DNA of 64,000 bases from Burkholderiaceae bacterium (GCA_947452535.1 CANGCM010000006.1:1-64000); one strand, 5' to 3'; positions 42,855-55,226 are shown, numbered from the stretch's first letter. The notes: a model not told the origin generated them from the letters alone. Numbers and translations: made by a program.

Positions 42855-43034
42855 ATGGCCGTCCAACAGAATAAAAAATCCCCATCTAAACGTGGCATGC
42901 ACCGTGCACACGACTTTTTAACCGCACCTGCTACGGCTGTAGAAGCCACAACGGGTGAGGCCCATTTGCGCCACCATATTTCACCAAACGGTTACTACCG
43001 TGGCCGCAAAGTTGTTAAAACCAAAAACGACTAA
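42855..43034 (+). CDS. rpmF: 50S ribosomal protein L32 (59 aa, absent from the supplied ORF track)
   Basis: Translated by eye: [59 protein letters not shown]. Confidence 0.97.
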   Translation: MAVQQNKKSPSKRGMHRAHDFLTAPATAVEATTGEAHLRHHISPNGYYRGRKVVKTKND

Positions 43035-43055
43035 TTTTTTCGTCCAATTAAGATA

Positions 43056-43084
43056 GAAGCGGCTCAAATAAAAGCCGCTTTTTT
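43056..43084 (+). terminator. Terminator after rpmF
   Basis: AAGCGGCT-loop-AGCCGCTT followed by TTTT. Confidence 0.7.
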
Positions 43085-43119
43085 CTTGAATAAAACCACT
43101 AGCAGCAATCCATGATTTT

Positions 43120-44130
43120 ATGAGCGTCACTCTTGCTATCGATGCTATGGGCGGAGATCACGGTATCGTCGTCACCGTTCCCGCTTGTTGTGATTTCCTT
43201 GAAAAACATGCGGATGTCAAGATTATCTTGGTTGGTAATCCAGAATTACTTCAGCAGGCCTTAAGTGAGTTTCCAAAAGCGCCGCTCGAGCGCATTCAAA
43301 TTATTCCCGCTAGTGAAGTCGTCCTGATGGATGATCCCATTGAGGTGGCACTGCGTCGCAAAAAAGATTCTTCAATGCGCGTGGCTATCGAGCAAGTTAA
43401 AGATGGTTTGGCTGATGCGATTATTTCTGCAGGTAATACGGGTGCCCTCATGGCAATCTCCCGCTACATCCTAAAAACATTGGACGGTGTTGATCGCCCT
43501 GCCATCGCTGCTTCGATTCCGAATGAAAAGGGTCTTGGCACTACCATGCTTGATCTGGGCGCTAACGCAGATTGCGAGCCGATGCACTTAGTGCAATTTG
43601 CACAGATGGCCAATGTGATGCTTCAGGTGATCGATGGGAAGCCAAATCCTTCCATCGGTCTTCTCAATATTGGTGAAGAGGTCATTAAGGGCAATGAAGT
43701 GGTCAAGCGGACCAGCGAGCTACTAAATCAAGCAAATTTAAACTTTTATGGCAACGTAGAGGGTAATGATATTTTTAAGGGCACTACCGATATCGTTGTG
43801 TGTGATGGCTTTGTTGGTAACGTCGTCCTCAAGGCCAGCGAAGGTTTGGCGAAAATGATGAGTGGTTTAATTAAACAAGAATTTAGTCGTTCGTGGTTGA
43901 CTAAATTAATGGCGATCTGTGCCATGGTGCCATTGTTGCGTGTTCGTAAGCGCGTTGATCATCGCCGCTACAACGGGGCAGTACTTTTAGGATTACGTGG
44001 CTGCGTGATTAAGAGTCATGGTTCTGCGGATCGCTTTGGATTTGTCTATGCGCTTGATCGCGCATATGAAGCAGCAAAAAATCGCATGGTAGAGCGCATT
44101 GCTCAGGCTTTTGTGGTGGAGATCAAATAA
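43120..44130 (+). CDS. plsX: Phosphate acyltransferase PlsX
   Basis: [52 protein letters not shown]. Confidence 0.97.
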   Translation: MSVTLAIDAMGGDHGIVVTVPACCDFLEKHADVKIILVGNPELLQQALSEFPKAPLERIQIIPASEVVLMDDPIEVALRRKKDSSMRVAIEQVKDGLADAIISAGNTGALMAISRYILKTLDGVDRPAIAASIPNEKGLGTTMLDLGANADCEPMHLVQFAQMANVMLQVIDGKPNPSIGLLNIGEEVIKGNEVVKRTSELLNQANLNFYGNVEGNDIFKGTTDIVVCDGFVGNVVLKASEGLAKMMSGLIKQEFSRSWLTKLMAICAMVPLLRVRKRVDHRRYNGAVLLGLRGCVIKSHGSADRFGFVYALDRAYEAAKNRMVERIAQAFVVEIK

Positions 44131-45119
44131 TGATGAGTACCTATTCACGAGTAGCGGGGACTGGAGGCTATCTTCCGGAGTTGCGTTTAACTAATCAAGA
44201 TCTCGTTGCACGTTTGGCGAAGGTTGGTCTTGAGACGAGTGACGAATGGATTGTGACCCGCAGCGGCATCTCAGCGCGTCACTTCGCAGCAGAAAATCAG
44301 CTGACGAGCGACTTGGCGATGAAGGCCGGTCAGCAAGCGTTAGAGGCAGCTGGTTGCACCTCAGAGGATCTCGATCTCATTATCTTGGCGACCTCGACAC
44401 CGGATCATTTGGGCGGCTTTCCAAGCACGGCCTGTGTAGTGCAAGATAAGTTAGGGGCGCATACCAACTGCGCTGCATTTGATGTACAGGCAGTATGTGC
44501 TGGCTTTACTTATGCTCTAGCGATTGCTGATGCATTTATTCGTACGGGCACCTACAAAAAAGTATTGGTTCTTGGCGCAGAAACTTTCTCTCGAATTTTA
44601 GATTTTCAAGATCGTACTACCTCTGTTTTGTTTGGTGATGGCGCTGGCGCTGTAGTGCTGGAGGCCTCAAGTGAGCCAGGTATTTTGGCAACTGCGTTAC
44701 ATGCAGATGGTAGTCAGCGTGATATTTTGTGTGTACCAGGACGCACTAAACAGGGTGGCGTAGAAGGCTCTGCATTTTTAACAATGGATGGTCCTGCGGT
44801 ATTTAAGCTGGCAGTCAAGGTGCTTGAGCAAGTCGCGTATGAGGCTTTAGAAAAAGCCAACCTCAAGCCAGAACAAATTGATTGGTTGGTGCCTCACCAG
44901 GCCAACATTCGCATCATGGAGAGTACTGCCCGTAAGATGGGTATGTCGATGGATAAGGTAATCGTGACTGTGCATGAGCATGGCAATACTTCTGCTGCAT
45001 CTATTCCGCTTGCCTTAGATGCTGGTGTCCGATCAGGTCAAATTCAGCGCGGTCAACACCTCCTATTAGAGGGAGTAGGTGGTGGCTTTGCTTGGGGTGC
45101 AGTAGCGATTAAGTACTAA
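44130..45119 (+). CDS. fabH: 3-oxoacyl-ACP synthase III
   Basis: [26 protein letters not shown] active-site Cys; [26 protein letters not shown]. Confidence 0.97.
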   Translation: MMSTYSRVAGTGGYLPELRLTNQDLVARLAKVGLETSDEWIVTRSGISARHFAAENQLTSDLAMKAGQQALEAAGCTSEDLDLIILATSTPDHLGGFPSTACVVQDKLGAHTNCAAFDVQAVCAGFTYALAIADAFIRTGTYKKVLVLGAETFSRILDFQDRTTSVLFGDGAGAVVLEASSEPGILATALHADGSQRDILCVPGRTKQGGVEGSAFLTMDGPAVFKLAVKVLEQVAYEALEKANLKPEQIDWLVPHQANIRIMESTARKMGMSMDKVIVTVHEHGNTSAASIPLALDAGVRSGQIQRGQHLLLEGVGGGFAWGAVAIKY

Positions 45120-45163
45120 AGCAACAGTAATTCATTCATATTCATCAATCAGCGACTATTTCT

Positions 45164-46099
45164 ATGACATTTGCATTTGTTTTTCCTGGTCAAGGCTCCC
45201 AATCTGTTGGAATGCTCAACTCGATTACTGATCGCCCTGAAGTACGCGCGACCTTGGAGGAAGCTTCTGAGGCCCTGAGTGAGGATATTGCAAAACTGAT
45301 TGCTGAGGGCCCTGCAGAGGCGCTTTCCCTAACTACTAATACCCAGCCAGTAATGCTGACTGCAGCGATTGCGTTTTATCGTGCCTGGTTAGCCTCTGGC
45401 GGCGCTATTCCGAAAGTTGTAGCAGGTCATAGTCTTGGTGAATACTCTGCTTTGGTTGCTGCTGGTGTAATTTCTTTTAAGGATGCCGTACCCTTGGTGC
45501 GTTTTCGTGCAGAAGCAATGCAAACTGCGGTTCCAGTCGGTAGCGGTGGTATGGCTGCGATCTTAGGTTTGGATGATGCTGTTGTGAAAACTGTCTGCGC
45601 AGAAGCTGCGATGGCCTCTGGGGGAGTTGTGGAAGCTGTGAACTTTAATGCGCCAGGACAAGTGGTGATTGCTGGTAGCAGTGATGCCGTAACCAGAGCC
45701 TGTGAATTGCTCAAGGCAGCTGGTGCGAAACGGGCTTTGCCTTTGCCAGTGTCTGCACCTTTTCACTCTTCTCTGTTACAGCCTGCCTCTGAAAAGCTCA
45801 AAGACTACTTGGCCAATATCGAATTCAAGATTCCGCTGATCCCTGTCATCAATAACGTTGATGTAGAAATCCTGAATGATCCAGTGGCTATTAAAGATGC
45901 CTTGGTACGTCAAGCTGCAAAGCCTGTGCGTTGGCAAGAGACTATTAATGCGATGGCAGGCCAGGGTATTACTCAGGTGGTGGAATGTGGCCCTGGCAAA
46001 GTTTTGGCGGGACTGACCAAACGTATTAATGAGAATGTGATTGGCGTGCCTATTTTTGATGAAGCCAGTCTTAATGAAGCTTTGGCTGCAGTAAAGTAG
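45164..46099 (+). CDS. fabD: Malonyl-CoA:ACP transacylase
   Basis: FAFVFPGQGSQSVGML; VVAGHSLGEYSALVAAG. Confidence 0.97.
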   Translation: MTFAFVFPGQGSQSVGMLNSITDRPEVRATLEEASEALSEDIAKLIAEGPAEALSLTTNTQPVMLTAAIAFYRAWLASGGAIPKVVAGHSLGEYSALVAAGVISFKDAVPLVRFRAEAMQTAVPVGSGGMAAILGLDDAVVKTVCAEAAMASGGVVEAVNFNAPGQVVIAGSSDAVTRACELLKAAGAKRALPLPVSAPFHSSLLQPASEKLKDYLANIEFKIPLIPVINNVDVEILNDPVAIKDALVRQAAKPVRWQETINAMAGQGITQVVECGPGKVLAGLTKRINENVIGVPIFDEASLNEALAAVK

Positions 46100-46117
46100 A
46101 AATTACGGGAGATAAAG

Positions 46118-46861
46118 ATGAATCTCGACTTAAGTGGGCAAATTGCATTGGTCACTGGCGCGTCGCGCGGTATTGGACAGGCAATTGCGGATGAGTTAGC
46201 AAAATGTGGTGCCACAGTGATTGGTACCGCTACCTCTGAGGATGGCGCTAAGGCAATTCATGCTCGCTTACAAGCAAGCGGCGGTCGCGGTGAAGTACTG
46301 AATGTGACCGACCCCAAGGCTTGCGAGGACATTATTAATTTAATTGTCAAAGATTTTGGCGGAATTGGCATTCTGGTGAATAACGCGGGTATTACCCGCG
46401 ATAACCTTGCAATGCGGATGAAAACGGATGAGTGGACTGATGTCATTGACACTAATTTAAGCGCAGTTTTTCGTCTCTCTCAGGCGGTGATGCGCCCCAT
46501 GATGAAGGCGCGTACAGGCCGAATCATCAATATCACCTCTATTGTTGGTCACATGGGTAACCCCGGACAGGCAAATTACGCAGCGGCTAAAGCGGGTGTT
46601 TCTGGCATGACCCGCGCCTTAGCTCGCGAAATCGGCAGTCGCAATATCACTGTCAACTGCGTAGCTCCTGGCTTTATTGATACTGATATGACCCGTGCTT
46701 TGAGTGAAGAACAGCAAAATGCCCTAAAAGCGAACATTCCCTTGGCTCGCCTTGGTAGTCCTGAGGATGTCGCTCAGGCGGTAGCCTTTTTGGCCTCTCC
46801 AGCTGCTGGATATATCACTGGTAACACTCTACATGTCAATGGCGGGCTCTATTTGGCCTAA
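46118..46861 (+). CDS. fabG: 3-oxoacyl-ACP reductase
   Basis: GQIALVTGASRGIGQAIADEL; ILVNNAGITRDNLAMRM; NYAAAKAGVSGMTRAL. Confidence 0.97.
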   Translation: MNLDLSGQIALVTGASRGIGQAIADELAKCGATVIGTATSEDGAKAIHARLQASGGRGEVLNVTDPKACEDIINLIVKDFGGIGILVNNAGITRDNLAMRMKTDEWTDVIDTNLSAVFRLSQAVMRPMMKARTGRIINITSIVGHMGNPGQANYAAAKAGVSGMTRALAREIGSRNITVNCVAPGFIDTDMTRALSEEQQNALKANIPLARLGSPEDVAQAVAFLASPAAGYITGNTLHVNGGLYLA

Positions 46862-46964
46862 AGATTCAGTGGGATTTTGATCATTTTTCGGCGGATTTGC
46901 TAATTTAGTCCGCCAAGCTGATAAAATCCTCTTCATCGTTTTTTTACAACCCCTGGGGGAATTA

Positions 46965-47204
46965 ATGGATAACATCGAACAACGCGTTAAGAAGATCGTC
47001 GCTGAGCAATTGGGCGTCGCAGAAGCAGAGATCAAGAATGAATCTTCTTTTGTGAATGACTTAGGCGCAGACTCTCTTGACACTGTTGAGTTGGTAATGG
47101 CTTTAGAAGACGAATTCGGGATTGAAATTCCGGATGAGGAAGCTGAAAAAATTACTACCGTGCAGCTCGCTATCGATTTTGCTCAATCTAAAGCTCAGGG
47201 TTAA
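46965..47204 (+). CDS. acpP: Acyl carrier protein
   Basis: [18 protein letters not shown]...[35 protein letters not shown]. Confidence 0.99.
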   Translation: MDNIEQRVKKIVAEQLGVAEAEIKNESSFVNDLGADSLDTVELVMALEDEFGIEIPDEEAEKITTVQLAIDFAQSKAQG

Positions 47205-47232
47205 TCCCTCGGCTTAGTTCATAGCTACTAAA

Positions 47233-48480
47233 GTGTCAGCATCAAATGGCCGTCGCCGAGTTGTCGTCACGGGCTTAGGCCTGATTTCACCTGTTGGTAA
47301 CTCGGTTGATGTGGCTTGGGCTAATGTGCTCGCGGGCAAGTCAGGCATCGCGACTATTACAAAGTTTGACCACACTCCGCTTAGCGTGCATTTCGCTGGA
47401 GAGGTGAAAGATTTCAATGTTGAAGAATACGTTTCTGCCAAAGAGGCACGCCATATGGATAGCTTTATCCATTTTGGTATTGCCGCTGGCACGCAAGCGA
47501 TTCGCGACAGTGGTCTTCAGATAAACGAAGATAACGCAGAGCGTGTTGGCGTCATGGTTGGCTCAGGCATCGGTGGTCTACCGATGATTGAGGAGACTGG
47601 CGCTGAGCTGCTTGCTCGTGGTCCTCGGCGCATCTCCCCATTCTTTGTGCCAGGCTCAATCATTAATATGATTTCTGGCCACCTCAGTATCTTGTTTGGC
47701 CTGAAGGGGCCTAACGTAGCTGCAGTGACTGCCTGTACTACTGGGTTGCACAGTATTGGATTGGCAGCTCGCTTAATTCAGTATGGTGATGCGGATGTGA
47801 TGGTGGCTGGCGGCGCAGAATCTACTATTTCTGCCTTAGGTGTTGGCGGCTTTGCCTCAGCTCGTGCACTATCCACTCGCAATGATGACCCTGCAACTGC
47901 CTCACGCCCATGGGATAGAGATCGAGATGGTTTTGTTCTAGGCGAGGGTGCGGGTGTTGTTGTTCTTGAAGAGTATGAGCATGCTAAAGCCCGTGGCGCA
48001 AAAATTTACTGCGAGCTCTTAGGTTTTGGTATGAGTGGTGATGCCTATCACATGACTGCACCAAATATGGATGGTCCGCGTCGTTGTATGGTCAATGCCA
48101 TGCGTGATGCCGGCTTGAACACTGATCAGATTCAATACATTAATGCTCATGGAACCTCCACCCCTTTGGGTGATAAGAATGAAACTGGCGCTATTAAGGC
48201 CGCTCTTGGTGACCATGCCAAGAAAGTCTTGATTAACTCCACTAAGTCTATGACTGGCCACCTTCTAGGTGGTGCAGGCGGCCTAGAGTCTGTATTTACT
48301 ATTCTGGCATTGCATCACCAAAAATCTCCACCAACGATCAATATCTTTAATCAAGATCCAGAGTGCGATTTGGACTACTGCGCTAATACCGCACGCGATG
48401 TGAAAATTGACCATGCCGTTAAAAACAACTTTGGCTTTGGGGGTACTAACGGTACCTTGATTTTTGGCAAACTGACCTAA
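47233..48480 (+). CDS. fabF: 3-oxoacyl-ACP synthase II (GTG start)
   Basis: [59 protein letters not shown]. Confidence 0.97.
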   Translation: MSASNGRRRVVVTGLGLISPVGNSVDVAWANVLAGKSGIATITKFDHTPLSVHFAGEVKDFNVEEYVSAKEARHMDSFIHFGIAAGTQAIRDSGLQINEDNAERVGVMVGSGIGGLPMIEETGAELLARGPRRISPFFVPGSIINMISGHLSILFGLKGPNVAAVTACTTGLHSIGLAARLIQYGDADVMVAGGAESTISALGVGGFASARALSTRNDDPATASRPWDRDRDGFVLGEGAGVVVLEEYEHAKARGAKIYCELLGFGMSGDAYHMTAPNMDGPRRCMVNAMRDAGLNTDQIQYINAHGTSTPLGDKNETGAIKAALGDHAKKVLINSTKSMTGHLLGGAGGLESVFTILALHHQKSPPTINIFNQDPECDLDYCANTARDVKIDHAVKNNFGFGGTNGTLIFGKLT

Positions 48481-48542
48481 TATTCTTAATTAGTCGTTTT
48501 CGAACCCTTTTATTCGTTTTTGCCAAGTAGGTATATAGCCTC

Positions 48543-49991
48543 ATGAAAAAGTATCTCATTGCACTCCTCGCCATTTTTAGCTTGGGACAAGTTGCATTTA
48601 TTCCTATGGCATCCGCGCAAAATCCGCGCGTATCTATCCCTGATTTTGCCGATTTGGTTGAGCGTGCTAGCCCTGCAGTGGTGAATATCCGTACTACCGA
48701 AAAAGTGGTACAGCAGCAGACTCAGGGTGGTATCCCGGGTATACCTGAGGATCAGGCTGAATTCTTCCGTCGATTCTTTGGAGTACCCATTCCGGGTCTG
48801 CCTGGTGGGCCAAAGCAAGCGCAACCTAATCCAGGAAAACCGCAAGAGTCAGATCGTGGTGTTGGCTCGGGCTTCATTATTGAATCTAATGGTTTGATTC
48901 TGACCAACGCCCACGTTGTGGAGGGAGCAAACACGATCTATGTCACTTTGACTGACAAGCGTGAGTACAAAGCAAAATTATTAGGCCTAGATAAACGCAC
49001 TGATATAGCGGTTGTCAAAATCGATGCGCGTGATTTACCTAAGCTTTCCCTGGGAGACTCTTCTCGGGTGCGGGTGGGCGAGTGGGTCTTAGCAATTGGC
49101 TCCCCATTTGGATTGGAAAACACCGTGACCGCAGGGATTGTCTCTGCTAAGAGCCGAGATACCGGTGACTACTTGCCATTTATTCAGACTGACGTTGCAG
49201 TAAATCCTGGTAACTCTGGCGGCCCTTTATTAAATACTGCGGGACAGGTTATCGGCATCAACTCGCAAATTTTTAGTCGCTCCGGTGGGTATATGGGAAT
49301 TTCCTTTGCGATTCCAATTGATGAGGCTATGCGTGTTGCAGATCAATTGCGTACCAATGGAAAAATGACTCGGGGTCGTATCGGTGTCGCCTTGGGCGAG
49401 CTGACTAAAGAGATTGCTGAAAGTTTGGGCTTGGGTAAACCTCGTGGTGCTTATGTTCGTAATGTTGAGCCAGGCGGCCCAGCCGCTACTGGTGGGATCG
49501 AATCTGGTGATGTCATTCTTAGTTTTAACGGTCGCGATATTGGTAAGTCTACTGATCTGCCAAGGGCGGTTGGTGACACTAAGCCCGGCACCACTGCAAG
49601 CTTGCAAGTTTGGCGCAAAGGGGCTACCAAAGACTTGGCAGTTACTGTTGTAGATACAGAGGCAGGTCAAGCTGTTGTAAAAAAATCAGATAACTCGAGT
49701 TCTAGTGGCGGTAGTGCCAATTCCCTTGGGGTTGTGGTTTCTGAGCTTTCAGATGCCAAGAGAAAAGAGTTAAATATCCGAGGTGGTGTTGAGGTTACTG
49801 GATTAGGCGATGGCCCCTTAGTGAGGGCAGGAGTGCGCTCTGGTGATGTCATTATTCGGATAGCCGATGCCGATATCACAGGAGTAAAGCAGTTCGAGAG
49901 TCTGATTAAGGGCTTGGATGTTAATAAGACCATCCCAGTTTTTGTCCGTCGAGCCGATAGCACCATGATCATCCCGGTAAAGCCAAAATAA
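48543..49991 (+). CDS. degP: DegP/MucD-type periplasmic serine protease
   Basis: Signal peptide; GSGFIIESNGLILTNAHVV; TDIAVVKID; VNPGNSGGPLLN; two PDZ domains. Confidence 0.95.
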   Translation: MKKYLIALLAIFSLGQVAFIPMASAQNPRVSIPDFADLVERASPAVVNIRTTEKVVQQQTQGGIPGIPEDQAEFFRRFFGVPIPGLPGGPKQAQPNPGKPQESDRGVGSGFIIESNGLILTNAHVVEGANTIYVTLTDKREYKAKLLGLDKRTDIAVVKIDARDLPKLSLGDSSRVRVGEWVLAIGSPFGLENTVTAGIVSAKSRDTGDYLPFIQTDVAVNPGNSGGPLLNTAGQVIGINSQIFSRSGGYMGISFAIPIDEAMRVADQLRTNGKMTRGRIGVALGELTKEIAESLGLGKPRGAYVRNVEPGGPAATGGIESGDVILSFNGRDIGKSTDLPRAVGDTKPGTTASLQVWRKGATKDLAVTVVDTEAGQAVVKKSDNSSSSGGSANSLGVVVSELSDAKRKELNIRGGVEVTGLGDGPLVRAGVRSGDVIIRIADADITGVKQFESLIKGLDVNKTIPVFVRRADSTMIIPVKPK

Positions 49992-49995
49992 GCAG

Positions 49996-50029
49996 AAAAC
50001 CCGGTTTTTAACCTTAAAAAACGGGTTTT
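49996..50029 (+). terminator. Terminator-like hairpin after degP
   Basis: AAAACCCG...CGGGTTTT with inner T/A pairing. Confidence 0.55.
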
Positions 50030-50136
50030 GCGCTAATTTAGCGTCACCCATTACAATCAGTTTAAGACGACTTTTTGCAGCGCATCATTGTGGTGCGTTC
50101 TGACAAGGCGTTTTTTTGAAGACCACAAAAGACGCT

Positions 50137-51942
50137 ATGGATTTAATCCGCAATTTTTCTATCATCGCTCATATCGATCACGGTAAATCGACGCTAGCCG
50201 ATCGCATTATTCAATTGTGTGGCGGCCTCTCGGACCGTGAAATGGAAGCCCAAGTTCTCGACTCAATGGATATTGAGCGTGAGCGTGGGATCACTATTAA
50301 GGCACAAACTGCCGCGCTGTCTTACAAGGCAAAAGATGGCAAGACTTACAGCATCAATCTCATTGATACACCGGGTCACGTTGATTTCTCATATGAGGTT
50401 AGTCGCTCCTTATCAGCATGTGAAGGTGCATTGCTAGTGGTCGATGCTAGTCAAGGTGTTGAGGCGCAAACTGTTGCCAACTGTTATATGGCGCTCGAGC
50501 TGGGTGTTGAGGTTGTGCCAGTCCTCAATAAGATTGACTTACCTCAGGCTGATCCCGAGCGTGCCAAGAAAGAAATCGAAGATGTGATTGGTATTGATGC
50601 ATCTGAGGCTGTGACATGTTCAGCTAAAACAGGCTTAGGTGTTGCGGAAGTGATTGAGGAAATGATTGCTCGCGTGCCGCCCCCGAAAGGAAGCGCAGCC
50701 GATCCACTACAGGCTTTAATTATTGACTCCTGGTTTGATAACTATGTTGGCGTAGTGATGTTGGTACGAGTTGTCAATGGCACCTTAAAGCCTAAAGAAA
50801 AAATTACCTTAATGGCAAATGGTTCAAGCCATTTAGTAGAGCACGTCGGTGTATTTAGTCCCAAGTCTGTAGATCGTCCGGAGCTATCTGCGGGTCAAGT
50901 GGGATTTGTAATTGCTGGTATTAAAGAATTAAAAGCGGCCAAGGTGGGTGATACCGTCACACATTCCCCTGGACAGCAGGGTCGAGTTCCCGCCACTGCA
51001 CCGCTCCCTGGTTTTAAAGAGGTCAAGCCGCAAGTCTTTGCCGGTCTTTATCCAGTGGAAGCAAGTGAATACGATCAATTGCGTGAATCCTTGGAGAAGT
51101 TGCAATTAAATGACGCCTCACTCTTATATGAGCCCGAGGTGTCCCAGGCTCTCGGTTTTGGATTCCGTTGCGGCTTCCTGGGTCTGCTTCACATGGAGAT
51201 TGTGCAAGAGCGTTTAGAGCGTCAATACGGCATGAATCTCATCACTACCGCTCCAACGGTGGTGTACCAGGTGGAGCAATCCGATGGCTCTATCTTATCC
51301 GTAGATAACCCATCGAAGATGCCTGAGGCCAGCAAGATCAATACTATTCTTGAGCCAATTGTGACGGTCAATTTATATATGCCGCAAGAGTATGTCGGTG
51401 CGATCATTACCCTATGCGTGGGTAAGCGTGGCATTCAGATGGATATGAATTATCTAGGCCGTCAAGTCAAGCTCACTTATGAGTTGCCAATGGCTGAGAT
51501 TGTGTTGGATTTCTTTGACAAGATGAAATCGATCTCACGTGGCTATGCATCCATGGATTATGAGTTCAAAGAATATCGTCCAGCCGATGTGGTGAAGGTC
51601 GATATCTTGATTAATGGTGAACGCGTTGATGCTTTGTCGGTGATTGTGCATCGTAGTAATAGTCAACATCGCGGGCGCGAAGTGGTTGCTAAGATGCGTG
51701 GCATTATTCCGCGTCAAATGTTTGATGTGGCGATTCAGGCAGCCATTGGTAGCAATATTGTTGCTCGTGAAAACGTCAAAGCATTGCGTAAGAATGTGTT
51801 GGCTAAGTGTTACGGCGGCGATATTTCTCGTAAGCGTAAGTTATTAGAGAAGCAAAAAGAAGGTAAGAAGCGTATGAAGCAAGTAGGTAACGTAGAAATT
51901 CCACAAGAAGCTTTCTTGGCTATTTTGCAGGTAGATGACTAA
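50137..51942 (+). CDS. lepA: Elongation factor 4 (start at internal ATG)
   Basis: [57 protein letters not shown]. Confidence 0.97.
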   Translation: MDLIRNFSIIAHIDHGKSTLADRIIQLCGGLSDREMEAQVLDSMDIERERGITIKAQTAALSYKAKDGKTYSINLIDTPGHVDFSYEVSRSLSACEGALLVVDASQGVEAQTVANCYMALELGVEVVPVLNKIDLPQADPERAKKEIEDVIGIDASEAVTCSAKTGLGVAEVIEEMIARVPPPKGSAADPLQALIIDSWFDNYVGVVMLVRVVNGTLKPKEKITLMANGSSHLVEHVGVFSPKSVDRPELSAGQVGFVIAGIKELKAAKVGDTVTHSPGQQGRVPATAPLPGFKEVKPQVFAGLYPVEASEYDQLRESLEKLQLNDASLLYEPEVSQALGFGFRCGFLGLLHMEIVQERLERQYGMNLITTAPTVVYQVEQSDGSILSVDNPSKMPEASKINTILEPIVTVNLYMPQEYVGAIITLCVGKRGIQMDMNYLGRQVKLTYELPMAEIVLDFFDKMKSISRGYASMDYEFKEYRPADVVKVDILINGERVDALSVIVHRSNSQHRGREVVAKMRGIIPRQMFDVAIQAAIGSNIVARENVKALRKNVLAKCYGGDISRKRKLLEKQKEGKKRMKQVGNVEIPQEAFLAILQVDD

Positions 51943-52748
51943 TGAACTTTGCGCTAATCCTTTTCATCTTGGCGGTAGTCTCTGGCATTGCTTGGGTCGC
52001 TGACCGTTACTACTTTGCTCCGCAAAGACGTATCGCTGGAATTGAGCGCATGCCATTGTGGTTGGAATATACGGCGGGTTTCTTTCCAGTCATTTGTGCG
52101 GTATTTGTATTGCGCTCCTTTATTGTGGAGCCATTCAAAATCCCATCCGGATCCATGATTCCGACTTTGCAGATCGGCGATTTCATCTTGGTAAACAAAT
52201 TTACCTACGGCATTCGTCTCCCGGTGATTAATCAGAAGGTCGTTGATCTAGGTTCTCCTAAACGTGGTGACGTCGTTGTGTTTCGTTACCCCCGTGACGA
52301 GTCAGTTGACTACATTAAGCGTGTCGTGGCTTTACCTGGTGATACCATCACTTATCAAGATAAGCGTTTAATTATCAATGGCCAGCCATTACAGTACAGC
52401 GGAGGCGAGCCTTACCTTGATCCAGAAAATATGCGCTACGCTAAGCGTTTTGGAGAATCTTTTCCTGCGGATCTTGGTGGTAATAAACATGAGATTCTGA
52501 ATGACCCAGATCGTCCTGCTGGAAGCTTTCCCGCCGAGCGTTTTCCAGGTTTTGAAAACTGCCAATATCAAAATGCTGGACTCACTTGCACTGTCCCTGC
52601 TGGGCATTACTTTGCTATGGGGGATAACCGCGATAACAGTGCAGACTCTCGTTACTGGGGATTTGTACCGGATAAAAATATCGTAGGTAAGGCCTTCTTT
52701 GTTTGGCTGAATCTTGGCAATCTTGGCCGTATTGGCGGCTTTGAGTAA
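51942..52748 (+). CDS. lepB: Signal peptidase I
   Basis: [65 protein letters not shown]. Confidence 0.97.
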   Translation: MNFALILFILAVVSGIAWVADRYYFAPQRRIAGIERMPLWLEYTAGFFPVICAVFVLRSFIVEPFKIPSGSMIPTLQIGDFILVNKFTYGIRLPVINQKVVDLGSPKRGDVVVFRYPRDESVDYIKRVVALPGDTITYQDKRLIINGQPLQYSGGEPYLDPENMRYAKRFGESFPADLGGNKHEILNDPDRPAGSFPAERFPGFENCQYQNAGLTCTVPAGHYFAMGDNRDNSADSRYWGFVPDKNIVGKAFFVWLNLGNLGRIGGFE

Positions 52749-52752
52749 AGTC

Positions 52753-53544
52753 ATGAACGCCCGCGCTACTATCGAAACTGCACCGCTACAAGCGCAACTG
52801 GGTTACACGTTCAAAAAAATAGAGTTACTCAATCAAGCGCTGACACATCGCAGTCATAGTAAGAAGAATAATGAGCGACTTGAGTTCTTAGGTGACTCGA
52901 TTCTGAATTGCGTTGTTGCGGAAATGCTTTATGAGCGCTATTCGGATTTAGACGAGGGCGATCTCTCTCGCGTCCGCGCTAATTTAGTGAAGCAACAGGC
53001 TTTATATGAGATTGCACAAACTCTATCCTTATCGGACTACCTTCGATTGGGTGAGGGCGAACTCAAGAGTGGTGGATTTCGTCGCCCCTCTATTTTGGCG
53101 GATACTCTTGAGGCAGTTACTGGCGCCATCTTTTTAGATGGTGGGTTTGATGCTGCTAAAACATCTCTGCGCAAGCTCTACTCGATCATTTTGGCTCATG
53201 TTGATCCAAAGACTTTGGGTAAAGACGATAAGACTTTATTGCAAGAGTGCTTACAAAGTTATCAATTGCCATTGCCAACCTATAACGTTACCGGTACTAC
53301 TGGTGCTGCTCATAACCAACAATTTGAGGTTGAGTGCTTAATACCCAATCTCAAGGTTGCTGTAAAAGGTGAGGGCGCCTCTCGGCGTGCAGCAGAGCAG
53401 GCGGCAGCAAAGTTAGCTTTAATTGCTGCTCAGAAAGCATTGCCACAAGAGTTAGGTAAACCAAAAAAGACGCGGTCAGCTAAAAAGAAGGCGGCAAAAA
53501 AAGTAGGTACTGAAGAGCAGTTAAATCTTAAGCTAAAGGGCTAA
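52753..53544 (+). CDS. rnc: Ribonuclease III (start at internal ATG)
   Basis: [42 protein letters not shown]; dsRBD-like [15 protein letters not shown]. Confidence 0.95.
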   Translation: MNARATIETAPLQAQLGYTFKKIELLNQALTHRSHSKKNNERLEFLGDSILNCVVAEMLYERYSDLDEGDLSRVRANLVKQQALYEIAQTLSLSDYLRLGEGELKSGGFRRPSILADTLEAVTGAIFLDGGFDAAKTSLRKLYSIILAHVDPKTLGKDDKTLLQECLQSYQLPLPTYNVTGTTGAAHNQQFEVECLIPNLKVAVKGEGASRRAAEQAAAKLALIAAQKALPQELGKPKKTRSAKKKAAKKVGTEEQLNLKLKG

Positions 53545-53546
53545 TC

Positions 53547-54485
53547 GTGTTTAGATGCGGCACTATCGCCATTGTCGGGCGTCCCAATATGGGCAAATCG
53601 ACTCTTTTGAACGCTTTGGTTGGTCAGAAGATTAGTATCACTTCACGTAAGGCACAAACCACCCGCCATCGTATTTTAGGCATTCAGAATCGTGAAGAAG
53701 CGCAATTCATCTTTATTGATACGCCTGGATTTCAGACTCGCTTGATGAATACTCTGAACAAGGCCTTAAACCGCACTGTGACTACAGCCTTGCAGGATGT
53801 GAATGTAGCTTGCTTTGTGGTGGAGGCGGGTTACTTTGGCGAGGATGACAAGAAAGTGCTGCGCTTGCTCCCTAATGATTTGCCGGTAGTGCTGATATTG
53901 AATAAATTAGATTTATTCAATAGCCGCTTTCAGACTCCATCTGAGCGCGATCAGGCTTTACTCAATTTCATGAAAGAAATGAGTCAGCCTTGGAGTGATT
54001 TAGGTGGCCACGAAGATCAAGGGAAATGCGAATTTACTGAGATCGTGCCGATGAGCGCTAAAAGCCCTGGAGATGTGCAAAGGCTTTTGGATGTTCTAGA
54101 GGGTTATTTACCCGAAGCACCACCAGTATACGATGGGGATACTCTGACAGATCGCAGTGAGCGCTTTTTAGCTGCCGAGATTCTGCGTGAGAAAGTCTTC
54201 CGCTTCACTGGTGAAGAGTTGCCCTATACCAGCACGGTCGTGATTGATCAATTCAAGATGGATGGCAAGATGCGTCGTATTGCGGCAACGATTTTGGTGG
54301 ATCGCGATAGCCATAAGGCAATGATTATTGGCGCCAAAGGCGAACGCCTTAAAAAGATCTCTACTGATGCCCGCATTGACATGGAAAAACTCTTTGACGG
54401 CAAAGTCTTTTTGGAGACTTGGGTTAAGGTCAAGCGTGGTTGGGCTGACGATCGTGCTGAATTACGGGCGCAAGGTCTAGAGTAA
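53547..54485 (+). CDS. era: GTPase Era
   Basis: [48 protein letters not shown]-domain [15 protein letters not shown]. Confidence 0.97.
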   Translation: MFRCGTIAIVGRPNMGKSTLLNALVGQKISITSRKAQTTRHRILGIQNREEAQFIFIDTPGFQTRLMNTLNKALNRTVTTALQDVNVACFVVEAGYFGEDDKKVLRLLPNDLPVVLILNKLDLFNSRFQTPSERDQALLNFMKEMSQPWSDLGGHEDQGKCEFTEIVPMSAKSPGDVQRLLDVLEGYLPEAPPVYDGDTLTDRSERFLAAEILREKVFRFTGEELPYTSTVVIDQFKMDGKMRRIAATILVDRDSHKAMIIGAKGERLKKISTDARIDMEKLFDGKVFLETWVKVKRGWADDRAELRAQGLE

Positions 54486-54491
54486 ATCACT

Positions 54492-55226
54492 ATGGCCTCG
54501 ATTCGTGTTGCTGACGAGCCTGCTTTTGTCTTACATAGCATTCCCTATAAGGAAACCAGCTTAATTCTGGATGTCTTCACGCGGCAATATGGTCGCATGG
54601 CTTTAATTGCTAAGGGTGCTAAGCGCCCTCACTCGGTATTACGTCCAGTTCTTCAGCGCTTTCAGCCATTATTGGTTTCTTGGAGCGGTAAATCTGAATT
54701 ACGTACTTTGACGAAGTCGGAGTGGGTTGGTGGCACCCCGTCTCTAGTTGGAGATGCGTTGCTATGTGGTTTTTATCTTAATGAGTTACTAGTCAAGTTT
54801 TTAGCTCGAGAAGATGACTATGAAAAACTCTATGATCACTATACCGATACCATCTCTGCTTTATCGAATCTTGAATTTGAATCCAAGGGCTTAGAAGAAA
54901 TTCTGCGTCCATTTGAGTTAACTCTGCTCCAAGAGACGGGTTACGCCGCTGCCTTGGATCGCTGTGTGGAAACAAATAGTGCCCCCATCTCAGAAGAGCG
55001 CTATGTATACCAGCCAGAGCGCGGAGTCAGGCCCGTACAAGGCGACGATCCAGGCCATTGGCCGGTCTTGAGTGGTCAATCCCTCTTGGCAATCGCAGCG
55101 GGAGACTTTTCTGCTCCCGAGACACTTTCCGAGAGTAAGCAATTGATGCGCTTCTTGCTTGGTTTGCATCTTCAGGATCAAGTGCTGACCACACGCCAGA
55201 TTTTGATTGATCTGAAAAAAATCTAG
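54492..55226 (+). CDS. recO: DNA repair protein RecO
   Basis: AFVLHSIPYKETSLILDVFTRQYGRMALIAKGAKRPHS; between era and pdxJ. Confidence 0.94.
   Translation: MASIRVADEPAFVLHSIPYKETSLILDVFTRQYGRMALIAKGAKRPHSVLRPVLQRFQPLLVSWSGKSELRTLTKSEWVGGTPSLVGDALLCGFYLNELLVKFLAREDDYEKLYDHYTDTISALSNLEFESKGLEEILRPFELTLLQETGYAAALDRCVETNSAPISEERYVYQPERGVRPVQGDDPGHWPVLSGQSLLAIAAGDFSAPETLSESKQLMRFLLGLHLQDQVLTTRQILIDLKKI

Noticed and set aside
50031-50043. CGCTAAtTTAGCG mini-palindrome after degP as an operator
   Set aside because: Short, adjacent to a terminator hairpin, and expected by chance at this length.
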